Below, piece after piece: positions 8,640 through 15,712 of a stretch of 56,753 nt of DNA. How positions within the stretch are numbered: the first letter of the stretch is position 1; every line of letters begins with the position of its first letter. Location: NCBI GenBank assembly GCA_002391235.1, contig DGRX01000004.1:1-56753 (forward strand), written 5' to 3'. The notes under the pieces are model-generated. The model was not told the DNA's origin. It saw nothing but the letters and a program-made list of their open reading frames with translations, and searched no databases. Both the position numbers and the translations under genes were made by a program. The DNA is from Treponema sp. UBA4377 (GTDB taxonomy: Bacteria > Spirochaetota > Spirochaetia > Treponematales > Treponemataceae).

Positions 8640-9014
8640 TCACTTCTCCACCGGGCCGGTGTAGTCCAGGATGCCGCCAAACTCGATTAGGTTTGTGTAG
8701 CCTAGTTCAAGCAGTTTGTTGGCGGCGATTTTGCTGCGACGGCCGCTGCGGCAGTAGATAAAAATCATCTGGCTTTTGTCGGGCAAAACTTTTGCGGCGC
8801 TTTCCTTTGTGATTTTTTCCAGCGTCAAAAGAAGCGCTCCGGGAATGTGGCCGGCCTTGTATTCGTCGTCGCGGCGAACGTCGACAATCACAGCCTTAGG
8901 ATTGCCCTTGGCCATCTCAATTCCTTCCGCCATAGAAAACGTCTTAAATCCCACAGCATTCGCCTCCATCGCCACAAGCGCCGCCAGCGCGAACAAAAAA
9001 TTTTTCTTAACCAT
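8640..9014 (-). CDS. Secreted single-domain rhodanese-like protein
   Basis: This 124-residue protein starts at ATG 9014, six bases after GGGAGG; the in-frame ATG at 9020 directly abuts that site and is less likely. A signal peptide (about 1-20, MVKKNFLFALAALVAMEANA) precedes one rhodanese domain with the CH2A-like segment VDVRRDDEYKAGHIPGA and the active loop YCRSGRR, with C88 as the catalytic cysteine. It should act in the periplasm, possibly in sulfane-sulfur transfer. Its start overlaps the 3' end of the Fic gene by 8 bp. This coupling of an envelope protein to a Fic gene is odd and may be accidental. Confidence 0.85.
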   Translation of the reverse strand: MVKKNFLFALAALVAMEANAVGFKTFSMAEGIEMAKGNPKAVIVDVRRDDEYKAGHIPGALLLTLEKITKESAAKVLPDKSQMIFIYCRSGRRSKIAANKLLELGYTNLIEFGGILDYTGPVEK

Positions 9015-10083
9015 CGACATCCTCCCTATTCAAAAGTTCCCAATGGCCACCTTTGTCGGCTCCTACACGGCGAACAACGCCCTGTTCTTGTAATTTTGCA
9101 ATTGATTTGGCTACCGCTCTGCGTGTTATTCCTAAATTATCAGCCATTTCTTGAGTGGTAATTTCTGAATTTTGTTTTATCATCTCTATAATTTTCTGTG
9201 AACTTTTCTGTGAACCTTTCTGTGAACTTTTTTTCATGTACTCGTCATAATCAATATGAGTGAATCTGTTTTTCAATTCGTGATGTTCATTGAGCAAAAG
9301 GTTTCTAAAAAATCGTTCCAAATATATGGGCTTTTCCTGTATTCCCTTTTCGACATTTGTGTAGTTTGCGCGAACCAGCGCGTTCCTAAAATACCAAGAG
9401 TTTTGGGCAAAGATGTCGTTATCCGCTTTAAAGCCTATGGAACGCAAATACTTAATTACAAAAACTGCTGTTGTTCTTGTATTTCCTTCGCCAAACGGAT
9501 GAATCTGCCACAAGCGGGATACAAAAAATGATATATGCTTTATCTTTTCATCATCCGAAATGCCAGTGTAATTAAAGCCTCTTTCCTGCTCAAAATCATA
9601 ATTAAGCGCGTCTTTTAATTCGTACGCCGCTCCATACATAACTGTGTCGCCATTTAAAACCCATTCTCTTTTTGTAATGTCATAATCCCGAATCTTTCCG
9701 GCAAATTTAAATAAGCCTTTAAAGAGTTCTTTATGAATGGCAATAAGTTGCGAGGGGGCAAAAGTAAAAGACGGTTGGCTTAGAATTTGAGCGATTCGGC
9801 TAGCTACTTTATCGGCTTCTTCCGTTCGTTCGTCTTCATCTGTATTTCTCGCAGTCTTTTTTTTATAATATGAATCGACAAGTCTTTTTGCTTCGTCAAA
9901 AGAAATGTCGCCTTCGATATTGCGTCTTGCGGTTTCATACAAATACGAAGACGGAGTAAGTCCATCCACTTGCTGCAAACCGATGGCTGTAGACCAAGCC
10001 AGCGTCTTTTCTTTTTTGCTTGCGTCCGTGTGGCGAATATACTCTTCAAAATCTATTTCGTATGGATTTTTTTGCTTTGCCAT
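9007..10083 (-). CDS. Fic family protein with C-terminal winged helix
   Basis: This 358-residue protein has the Fic motif HPFGEGNTRT near residues 193-202, the AMP-transferase active site. Its N-terminal segment (ETARRNIEGDISFDEAKRL, from residue 50) resembles the inhibitory helix of VbhA-type antitoxins built into Fic proteins. The usual S/T-x-x-x-E-G inhibitory motif here reads R53-x-x-x-E57-G58. The C-terminal 70 residues form a winged helix (EITTQEMADNLGITRRAVAKSIAKLQEQGVVRRVG) after a linker of repeated SQK units. A TATAAT at 10093-10098 lies only 9 bp before the ATG, implying a very short leader. The likely role is AMPylation of a target with self-regulation through DNA binding. Confidence 0.9.
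   Translation of the reverse strand: MAKQKNPYEIDFEEYIRHTDASKKEKTLAWSTAIGLQQVDGLTPSSYLYETARRNIEGDISFDEAKRLVDSYYKKKTARNTDEDERTEEADKVASRIAQILSQPSFTFAPSQLIAIHKELFKGLFKFAGKIRDYDITKREWVLNGDTVMYGAAYELKDALNYDFEQERGFNYTGISDDEKIKHISFFVSRLWQIHPFGEGNTRTTAVFVIKYLRSIGFKADNDIFAQNSWYFRNALVRANYTNVEKGIQEKPIYLERFFRNLLLNEHHELKNRFTHIDYDEYMKKSSQKGSQKSSQKIIEMIKQNSEITTQEMADNLGITRRAVAKSIAKLQEQGVVRRVGADKGGHWELLNREDVDG
9192..9227. repeat. Three tandem 12-bp units inside fic
   Basis: TTTTCTGTGAAC occurs twice and CTTTCTGTGAAC once, head to tail. They encode the repeated Ser/Gln/Lys linker before the winged helix. Twelve-base units keep frame, so copy-number change would only alter linker length. Confidence 0.85.
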
Positions 10084-10126
10084 AACCAGCTTATTATAGC
10101 GCTAGTTCAAATAAATTTATAGTCTC

Positions 10127-10189
10127 CTAGTTCGCCCACTCCGCCACAAACTCGTCCAGCTTTTGCGCAAACTTCCCTGTTTTGCCTCT
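10127..10189 (-). pseudogene. Remnant of an earP 3' end, displaced by the ATPase gene
   Basis: Directly after the ATPase stop the minus strand reads GKFAQKLDEFVAEWAN and then a stop. The intact earP, more than 1.2 kb upstream, ends GNFAEKLDEFVSSQEL. Nine of the first ten residues are identical or similar, and the DNA also matches (ACAAACTCGTCCAGCTT in both). The fragment has no start codon. It is best read as the original 3' end of earP, cut off when the ATPase cassette entered. Confidence 0.65.
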
Positions 10190-11348
10190 AAACCAGATTT
10201 CCGCAGTTTTTAAAATTCATGTATTTCACTCCGTCAGATTCAAACTCCAAATCTCCGCTGTACACAACTGTTGGAGAAAATGCGTTTGGAGCGAACGCGC
10301 TCATCTTTTTCAGATTTTTAGCGAACTCCTTGTTGTATGTTGAGGCTGACTTTATTTCCACAGGAATGATTTTCCTTCCGTCCGCAATTATCAAATCAAT
10401 TTCAAAGCCCTTGCTGTCTCTAAAATAATACAGGCTTTTTTCCATTCCCTTATTGAACTGGCTTTTTAAGATTTCGACCATGACCATATTCTCAAACAGA
10501 TTTCCCACAAGCGGGTCGCGGGAAACCTGGTCAGGATTTTTTATTCCCAAAAGATATGAAGCAAGACCCGGCTCATAAAAATAAATTTTGGGCGATTTTA
10601 TAAGTCGCTTTGTATAGTTTTCAAAATATGGCTCAAGCTTAAAAATTATGAAAGAAGATTCCAAGACAGAAATCCATTGCTCAACCGTCGTCCTTGAAAC
10701 TCCAGCGTCATTGGCAAGGGATTCATAATTAACAACCTGTCCAATGCGGCCTGCAAGAAGATGAAGGAACTTTTCAAACAGAGCCTTGTTCTTTACATTT
10801 AAAAGCGTCTGCACGTCGCGCTCGACATAAGTTTGGAAATATGAGCGGTAAAGCAAATCCGCTGGCTGGCCTTCCGCATAAAGGCGAGGCATAAATCCCT
10901 GATACAAATACTCGTCTTTTGAAAAATCCATGTTTGCGGATTTTAACTCCTGAATGGAAAACGGAAGAAGGTTGATTATTGCGGTTCTTCCTGCAAGCGA
11001 TTGGGAAATTGCCGATTTTAACCCCTGCTGAAAGCTTCCTGTCAGAATGAACTGGGCGTTCGCTTTTTTTTCATCAACGATTATTTGAATCTTATTTAAA
11101 AGTTCAGGTATGCGTTGAACTTCATCTATAATGGCCGGACCTTTTATCATGCTAAAAAATGCGTTCGCGTCATTCTTGGCGAGGTTGTAAAACTCAGGGT
11201 CCTCAAGATTTATATAGGAGTAGTCCTTGAAAAATGATTTTACAAGCGTCGTCTTTCCAGACTGGCGGGGTCCCAAAACTGTGACAACAGGAAAATAGTC
11301 CGCGCAGCGCTTTAATTCCGCTTCTGAAAGCCGTTTTATCTGAACCAT
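10188..11348 (-). CDS. AAA+ ATPase with C-terminal DUF4143
   Basis: This 386-residue protein has Walker A GPRQSGKTT near residue 27, Walker B-like AIIDEVQRIPEL near 80 and sensor LTGSFQQG. It ends in a DUF4143 domain (YFRDSKGFEIDLII, PVEIKSASTYN) with the D-(E/V)IK pattern of a nuclease-like fold. These proteins are widespread in bacteria and archaea with unknown function. ATG 11348 was chosen because the only good promoter puts its -10 at 11355-11360, leaving no room for the upstream in-frame codon. AT content exceeds that of the neighbours, and earP sequence lies on both sides, so it is probably a recent arrival. Confidence 0.85.
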   Translation of the reverse strand: MVQIKRLSEAELKRCADYFPVVTVLGPRQSGKTTLVKSFFKDYSYINLEDPEFYNLAKNDANAFFSMIKGPAIIDEVQRIPELLNKIQIIVDEKKANAQFILTGSFQQGLKSAISQSLAGRTAIINLLPFSIQELKSANMDFSKDEYLYQGFMPRLYAEGQPADLLYRSYFQTYVERDVQTLLNVKNKALFEKFLHLLAGRIGQVVNYESLANDAGVSRTTVEQWISVLESSFIIFKLEPYFENYTKRLIKSPKIYFYEPGLASYLLGIKNPDQVSRDPLVGNLFENMVMVEILKSQFNKGMEKSLYYFRDSKGFEIDLIIADGRKIIPVEIKSASTYNKEFAKNLKKMSAFAPNAFSPTVVYSGDLEFESDGVKYMNFKNCGNLV

Positions 11349-11354
11349 AGTTAA

Positions 11355-11383
11355 ATTATAAAGCAAAACAGAACAAAATGCAA
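11355..11383 (-). promoter_or_regulatory. Promoter of the ATPase gene, predicted leaderless transcript
   Basis: TTGCAT (11378-11383), a 17-bp spacer and consensus TATAAT (11355-11360) are followed by TTAACT and then ATG. The predicted start site coincides with the A of the ATG at 11348. The -35 lies within the right arm of the earP terminator hairpin. Confidence 0.7.
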
Positions 11384-11410
11384 GTAGAACTTGCGATTTG
11401 TTCTGTTTTT
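11365..11410 (-). terminator. Terminator hairpin of earP, bidirectional
   Basis: Arms of 21 bases (11365-11385 and 11389-11409) match at 19 of 21 positions around a 3-base loop and start at the earP stop codon. Six T follow on the plus strand, and TTTTGCTTT follows on the minus strand. Confidence 0.8.
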
Positions 11411-12633
11411 TAAAGCTCTTGCGAGCTTACAAACTCGTCCAGCTTCTCTGCAAAGTTCCCCAGCTCAAACAAGCTCCGCGCAAAGGCCTCAAAGCCGGCT
11501 TTCATTTTGTCGGAACGTTCCAAAAACTCATAGCAGGCTTCTTCCATCGCCGCGCCCGCAGTCTTAGGCTTGCCGGAACTTTCCGCGCCGTTGTACAATA
11601 GCCAAAAATTTTCCAGCGCGGCAAAGTCGCCGGCGTCAAAGTGGGGCCGCATCCGGGCCAAAAGGGCGCGGACTTTTACCAGCTGGTAGTTGTCGTCCTG
11701 CAAGTAGGCCTGCCAAACAAAGGGCTTTCCGCTAAGGCAGGCGCGGCTAAGCGAATCCTCTCCGCGAACAAAAAGAATGTCCTGCGCGTAAAGGTTTTTG
11801 TCCCATTCCTCTTGCGAAAGAAAGGGAAGCTCGCGGACAAAGAGGCCGCCCGCCTTTTGCTCTTGCAAACAGTTTTCATTTGCCGCCAAAAAGCTTTCCT
11901 TTCCGGCGCCCTGGGCCAGGTTTACTTGAGCGGCCTTGTTCCATCTTAATATCGCGCGGATTATCGGGGTAAAGTCCTTGGGATAGCTGAACATCAGGAT
12001 TTGCGGCCCGGCAGTTTTAGCTATGAATCCATTTTCCGTGGCCGCCGCGTCCAATATCAGGCCGCCGGTCTTTGCGGTAAAGCCCGGCATAAAGTTCACT
12101 TTGCGAACAAGGGGGCTTCGCGTGCCGCTTTTTAGGCGGTGGAATTCTTCGGCGTAGTCTTCCGCCGTCAGGTAGTCTATGTTAATGATTAGGGCGCGCG
12201 TCACACCGTCAAACAGCAGCGCTTCCAGCCAGTCAGGGCGGCCGCACTGAAAGCATTCCAAAATCACTCGGGCAGGCTTTTTTGTCCATTCGCGCGCGCA
12301 AACGGCGGCGTTGGTCGCGTCAAAGATTTTCAGGCGGCCCGCAGTCTTGGGCTTGCCTTCGTTCCCCGCCTTGCCCGCGCCTTCTTGGGCTTGCAAAGAA
12401 TCCGCGCAGACGACTTCCAAAACCTGCTCCGCCAAGGCCGGGTCAACCCTGGACTCGATTTTGTTAAAGGCCGTCAAATTGTCAACGGCGATTCGGATTT
12501 CGCGCTGAGGATTCAACTGAACAAGATTTTTGGCCAGCCTGTAGACAAAGCCGATGTCGCCAAAATTATCAACGACTTTGCACAGAATTGTAAGGTCAGC
12601 CGCGCTTTTTGGTCTTGCGTTCAATTTGCTCAC
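11410..12633 (-). CDS. earP: EF-P arginine rhamnosyltransferase EarP
   Basis: This 407-residue protein matches EarP, the GT-B glycosyltransferase that transfers rhamnose from dTDP-rhamnose to an arginine of elongation factor P. Diagnostic segments are LCKVVDNFGDIGFVYRLAKNL near the N-terminus (with the catalytic-type aspartate of DNFGD), FQCGRPDWLE, and FVRGEDSLSRACLSGKPFVWQAY near residue 285-305, the nucleotide-sugar site. The start is GTG 12633, which overlaps the stop of the upstream gene as GTGA, so translation is coupled. The C-terminus (KLDEFVSSQEL) has a second, detached copy beyond the ATPase gene. EF-P itself is not in the window. Confidence 0.9.
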   Translation of the reverse strand: MSKLNARPKSAADLTILCKVVDNFGDIGFVYRLAKNLVQLNPQREIRIAVDNLTAFNKIESRVDPALAEQVLEVVCADSLQAQEGAGKAGNEGKPKTAGRLKIFDATNAAVCAREWTKKPARVILECFQCGRPDWLEALLFDGVTRALIINIDYLTAEDYAEEFHRLKSGTRSPLVRKVNFMPGFTAKTGGLILDAAATENGFIAKTAGPQILMFSYPKDFTPIIRAILRWNKAAQVNLAQGAGKESFLAANENCLQEQKAGGLFVRELPFLSQEEWDKNLYAQDILFVRGEDSLSRACLSGKPFVWQAYLQDDNYQLVKVRALLARMRPHFDAGDFAALENFWLLYNGAESSGKPKTAGAAMEEACYEFLERSDKMKAGFEAFARSLFELGNFAEKLDEFVSSQEL

Positions 12634-13079
12634 GCGCGGTAGGCTTTTAGCATGCTTTCCAAAAGCGCGTTGGCGTTTTGGGCCACGTTAAAAAGGCCGC
12701 GGATTTCGTGGCCGTTGTCGATAAAGGAAAACTCGATTGTTTCCGGGCTAAAGAATTTAAACCAAGGCTTTTTGGGCGCCTTGAACTGCAGGCCGTCGAT
12801 GTTGTTAAAGCAAAAGATTTGCTCCTCCACCGTCTTTACGCTGGCGCCCGCGCTTATCATCGACATAAGCGCCATTTCCTCGGAGGGAACGTAAAAATAC
12901 AGGCTGCGCGAGCAAACCACAATCAAGCCCCAAAGGGACTGCTTGCTTTGCGGAAACAAGCCCATCTCGCTAAAAGTCCGCGCGCTCGCCGTAAGTTCCG
13001 CCATCTTGGCTTCCACAACCACATCGTTGACCCGCTCGCTGAACGAGGTGAAAAATTGCTGTTTCTGCGCTTGGTCCAT
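12630..13079 (-). CDS. Uncharacterised cytoplasmic protein upstream of earP
   Basis: A 149-residue protein without signal peptide or membrane span. I do not recognise the family. The central part (SLWGLIVVCSRSLYFYVPSEE, then PWFKFFSPETIEFSFID) alternates beta strands and resembles a PH-like fold, but that is only an impression. ATG 13079 is preceded by GGGAG at good spacing. The gene ends inside the earP start codon (GTGA), so it is the first gene of a two-gene operon with earP. Confidence 0.65.
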   Translation of the reverse strand: MDQAQKQQFFTSFSERVNDVVVEAKMAELTASARTFSEMGLFPQSKQSLWGLIVVCSRSLYFYVPSEEMALMSMISAGASVKTVEEQIFCFNNIDGLQFKAPKKPWFKFFSPETIEFSFIDNGHEIRGLFNVAQNANALLESMLKAYRA

Positions 13080-13101
13080 AAAAGTCTCCCGCCCAAAAAT
13101 T

Positions 13102-13123
13102 GGCGGCAAGCCCAAAAGCCGCC
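13102..13123. terminator. Terminator between the immunophilin gene and the earP operon
   Basis: GGCGGC (13102-13107) pairs with GCCGCC (13118-13123). On the minus strand it is followed by AATTTTTGG and can end the immunophilin transcript; on the plus strand a T-tract also follows. Confidence 0.55.
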
Positions 13124-13149
13124 GCCTTTTTTCGTTCCCTAAGAGTATA

Positions 13150-14220
13150 CTATTTTGCGCTCAACAGTTCAATGTCAAAGCCAATGTATGACATCGGCGG
13201 AATCACTCCCGGATATCCGCGCTCGCCGTAGTGCAAGTCCGGCGGCAAAAGAATCGTGCGCTTTTCGCCAACCTTCATCTGCTGAACCATAATGTCAAAG
13301 CCCGGAATCATCTGGCCGCCGGCGGTGGCGAACTCCAAGGGTCCGCGACCGGCAGACTGGTCAAAGACGCTTCCGTCAAGCAAAAAGCCCTTGTAGTGGA
13401 CGGCAACGTTCTTTCCGCCGCCGCAAACGTCGCCCTTTCCTTCCTTGGTGACTGTGTAGTAAATGCCGTCCTCGCTCTTTTGGCAGCCCGGCCACTTTTT
13501 CTCAATCAACTTGATTTGGCTTTCGTACTGCTTGGCCTTGGCCTCGCGCGCCTTTTCCACGGCGGCCTTGTTCAAGGCGTCAAAGTCGGCTTGGCTTGCC
13601 TTAAAGGCTTCCGCGTCGCTTCCCTGGCGGACAATCGTGACTTTTTCAATCACGTCGCCCTGCAAGGTCTTGTCAACGACTTCCTGGCCGCTGATTACCT
13701 TTCCAAAAATCGTGTGCTTTCCGTTAAGCCAAGTTGTCGGAGCGACAGTAATAAAGAACTGGCTTCCGTTCGTTCCCGGGCCCGCGTTGGCCATGGCCAA
13801 AACGCCCTTCTTTTCAAAAGTGTGCTTGCTTACAATCTCGTCGGCGAATCTGTAGCCGGGGCCGCCGCGTCCGGTTCCCTCCGGGTCTCCGCCCTGAATC
13901 ATAAAGTCCTGGTCGTCGCCGTTGGCCTTGCTGATTACGCGGTGGAATTTAAGTCCGTCGTAAAAAGGCTTTCCCTTGGCGGCGTCCATCGTTCCTTCGG
14001 CCAAGCCCACAAAGTTTGTGACAGTAAGCGGCGTGTCCTTGTAAAAAAGTTCAAGGGCAACCTCGCCCTTTGGCAATTTAAGAACGGCAAAAACGCCTTC
14101 CTTTCCTTTCAATGCGTCCATAGTCTTTTTCTCCATCTTGTTGTTTTGGGCGCAGCCGGAAGCGAGCAATACCGCTCCAACCAAAGCCGCGAACAAATTT
14201 CTTTTATTCAAAATTTTCAT
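13150..14220 (-). CDS. Lipoprotein peptidyl-prolyl isomerase: cyclophilin-FKBP fusion
   Basis: This 356-residue protein has a lipoprotein signal (LLASGC, cysteine near 22). A cyclophilin domain spans about 45-200 (FHRVI, MIQGGDPEGTGRGGPGY, GTNGSQFFIT, LNGKHTIFGKV), followed by a helical linker of about 50 residues. An FKBP domain spans about 250-356 (VAVHYKGFLLDGSVFDQS, PGFDIMVQQMKVGEKRTILLP, YGERGYPGVIPP). Both isomerase active sites look intact. It should help fold secreted or outer-membrane proteins in the periplasm. Two-family immunophilins of this order are known from treponemes. Start ATG 14220 overlaps the preceding stop as ATGA. Confidence 0.92.
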   Translation of the reverse strand: MKILNKRNLFAALVGAVLLASGCAQNNKMEKKTMDALKGKEGVFAVLKLPKGEVALELFYKDTPLTVTNFVGLAEGTMDAAKGKPFYDGLKFHRVISKANGDDQDFMIQGGDPEGTGRGGPGYRFADEIVSKHTFEKKGVLAMANAGPGTNGSQFFITVAPTTWLNGKHTIFGKVISGQEVVDKTLQGDVIEKVTIVRQGSDAEAFKASQADFDALNKAAVEKAREAKAKQYESQIKLIEKKWPGCQKSEDGIYYTVTKEGKGDVCGGGKNVAVHYKGFLLDGSVFDQSAGRGPLEFATAGGQMIPGFDIMVQQMKVGEKRTILLPPDLHYGERGYPGVIPPMSYIGFDIELLSAK

Positions 14221-14987
14221 TTTGCGTGAATCTCCTTTACAAACCAAAGGTAAATCGCCTCAAGCCGCGCGTCAAAGGAATTGTTAAGCCTTTGCTTTAG
14301 CGCGCTTAGGATTTTAAATTCGGCGTAGTCGCACATGTAGACCAAAAGCTTGTCGCCCGCGTCGATGACGTCGGCGCACATCTTGAATCCTCCGGCCTGC
14401 ACGGCCTTTATCGGGCCGTAGCAAAGCGGCGACACGTTCTCCATGAACATCGCAAGCTCTTTTTCGCTCTGCCTGTAGGTGATTTTGTACTTGCTCTTTC
14501 CAAAGGTGTGGTCGTCCATAAAGGCGTAGATTGTCTTTCCGTCGGCGCTTCCTTCGGTCAAGTCGGGGGCAGCCTTGTCGCCCTTTGGCCCGTCTATTCT
14601 GTAGGCGGAACTGTACAAAACGCCCCAGTCCTGGTCGCTTCTGCTGTAGTAAAGCATTCCCTGCATTTTTCCGATGGAACGCATCAAGGCGCCAACGTCT
14701 TGCATGGAAAAATCCGCGCCCAGCTTTTCCTTGGGAACGGCGTAAACCTTTTCGACGGCATGGCCGCACTTTTGCGTCCACGCGCCAAAAACGTAATTCT
14801 TAATCGCGTCCGAAAACTCGCCGGCCGGCAAAAGGCGCAAGTCGCGGTCCTCAAAGCTAAGGACGCGGCTCTTGCAATTCTTTTCGGCCTCAAGGCGCTC
14901 CGAGTCTGTTTGGCCAAAGGCGGCCGCGCAAAACACAGCCGCCGCGCAAGCCAGCCAAAGCGCCTTTTTGTTCAAAAACAGTTTCAA
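14217..14987 (-). CDS. Secreted protein of unknown function
   Basis: This 256-residue protein has a clear signal peptide (about 1-25, LWLACAAAVFCAAAFG) and a globular periplasmic body. No known domain was recognised. Visible features are paired cysteines (C37, plus later C in PLCYGP, KMCADV and MCDYAE) and a YSRSDQDWGVLYSSAYRI strand-rich stretch. It is translationally coupled (ATGA) to the isomerase lipoprotein, which suggests related envelope work, and begins 9 bp after jag. Confidence 0.6.
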   Translation of the reverse strand: MKLFLNKKALWLACAAAVFCAAAFGQTDSERLEAEKNCKSRVLSFEDRDLRLLPAGEFSDAIKNYVFGAWTQKCGHAVEKVYAVPKEKLGADFSMQDVGALMRSIGKMQGMLYYSRSDQDWGVLYSSAYRIDGPKGDKAAPDLTEGSADGKTIYAFMDDHTFGKSKYKITYRQSEKELAMFMENVSPLCYGPIKAVQAGGFKMCADVIDAGDKLLVYMCDYAEFKILSALKQRLNNSFDARLEAIYLWFVKEIHAK

Positions 14988-14996
14988 TGCAAATCC

Positions 14997-15695
14997 TTAG
15001 ATGACGCCCTTGTAAAGAACGCGCACCTGCTTATATAAACCATCTCCCTCAGATTTGGTTTCAATGTCCGGGATGTCGTTCAAAGTCGTGTGGATAAGGC
15101 GGCGCTCAAAGGGATTCATCGGCTCAAGCAAAATTGACTTTCTGTAAGAGCGGACCTTGTCGGCCGTCGTGTAGGCCAAGCGGACCAAAGTCTCCTCGCG
15201 GCGGATGCGGTAGTTTTCCGTGTCCAAAATCACGCGGATGTCCTCGCGTCCAAGGTGGCCGGCGTAAACGTTCATCAAAAGCTGCAAGGCGTCAAGGTTC
15301 TTTCCCTTGCGTCCGATCAAAATTGAAGAGCTTTCAGACTGCAGCTTGATTCCAATCTTTCGCTCCTCGCGGAACATAATCTCAACCTTGACCTCGTAGC
15401 CCATCTTTTGGATAACCTGGGTCACAAAGTCGATGAGCTTTTGCTCAAACTCGTCCTGGGGAATCGGGTTGGCCACGTGGCTTCTCGGAGCGCGAGGCTC
15501 GGCGGCGTAATCCTTTTCGGCGACCGGAGTGTTTCCTTCGGTGTGAACGCGGATTTTCACAAAGCCTTTTTTGAACAATGAGTTCTTTTGCGTTTCAAGA
15601 ATCTCAACGTCAAACTGGTCGCGCTCCAATCCCAATTCCTGGGCGGCTTTTTCAATCGCTTCTTTTTCTGTTTTTCCTTCGTACTCGTATGTCAT
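14997..15695 (-). CDS. jag: RNA-binding protein Jag (KhpB), KH and R3H domains
   Basis: This 232-residue protein has the Jag_N domain (EYEGKTEKEAIEKAAQELGL) at residues 3-50. A KH domain (about 85-160) carries the GXXG-type loop IGRKGKNLDALQ. The C-terminal R3H domain has the R-x-x-x-H pattern in MNPFERRLIHTTLND. Jag/KhpB binds RNA and is encoded next to yidC in most bacteria. The gene starts 17 bp after yidC in the same operon. Confidence 0.93.
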   Translation of the reverse strand: MTYEYEGKTEKEAIEKAAQELGLERDQFDVEILETQKNSLFKKGFVKIRVHTEGNTPVAEKDYAAEPRAPRSHVANPIPQDEFEQKLIDFVTQVIQKMGYEVKVEIMFREERKIGIKLQSESSSILIGRKGKNLDALQLLMNVYAGHLGREDIRVILDTENYRIRREETLVRLAYTTADKVRSYRKSILLEPMNPFERRLIHTTLNDIPDIETKSEGDGLYKQVRVLYKGVI

Positions 15696-15712
15696 ATATT
15701 TCTCCCAAAATA

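Noticed and set aside
13231..14229. 332-codon open frame on the plus strand
   Set aside because: It lies wholly antisense to the cyclophilin-FKBP gene, has no ribosome site and no recognisable product; it is a codon-bias shadow.
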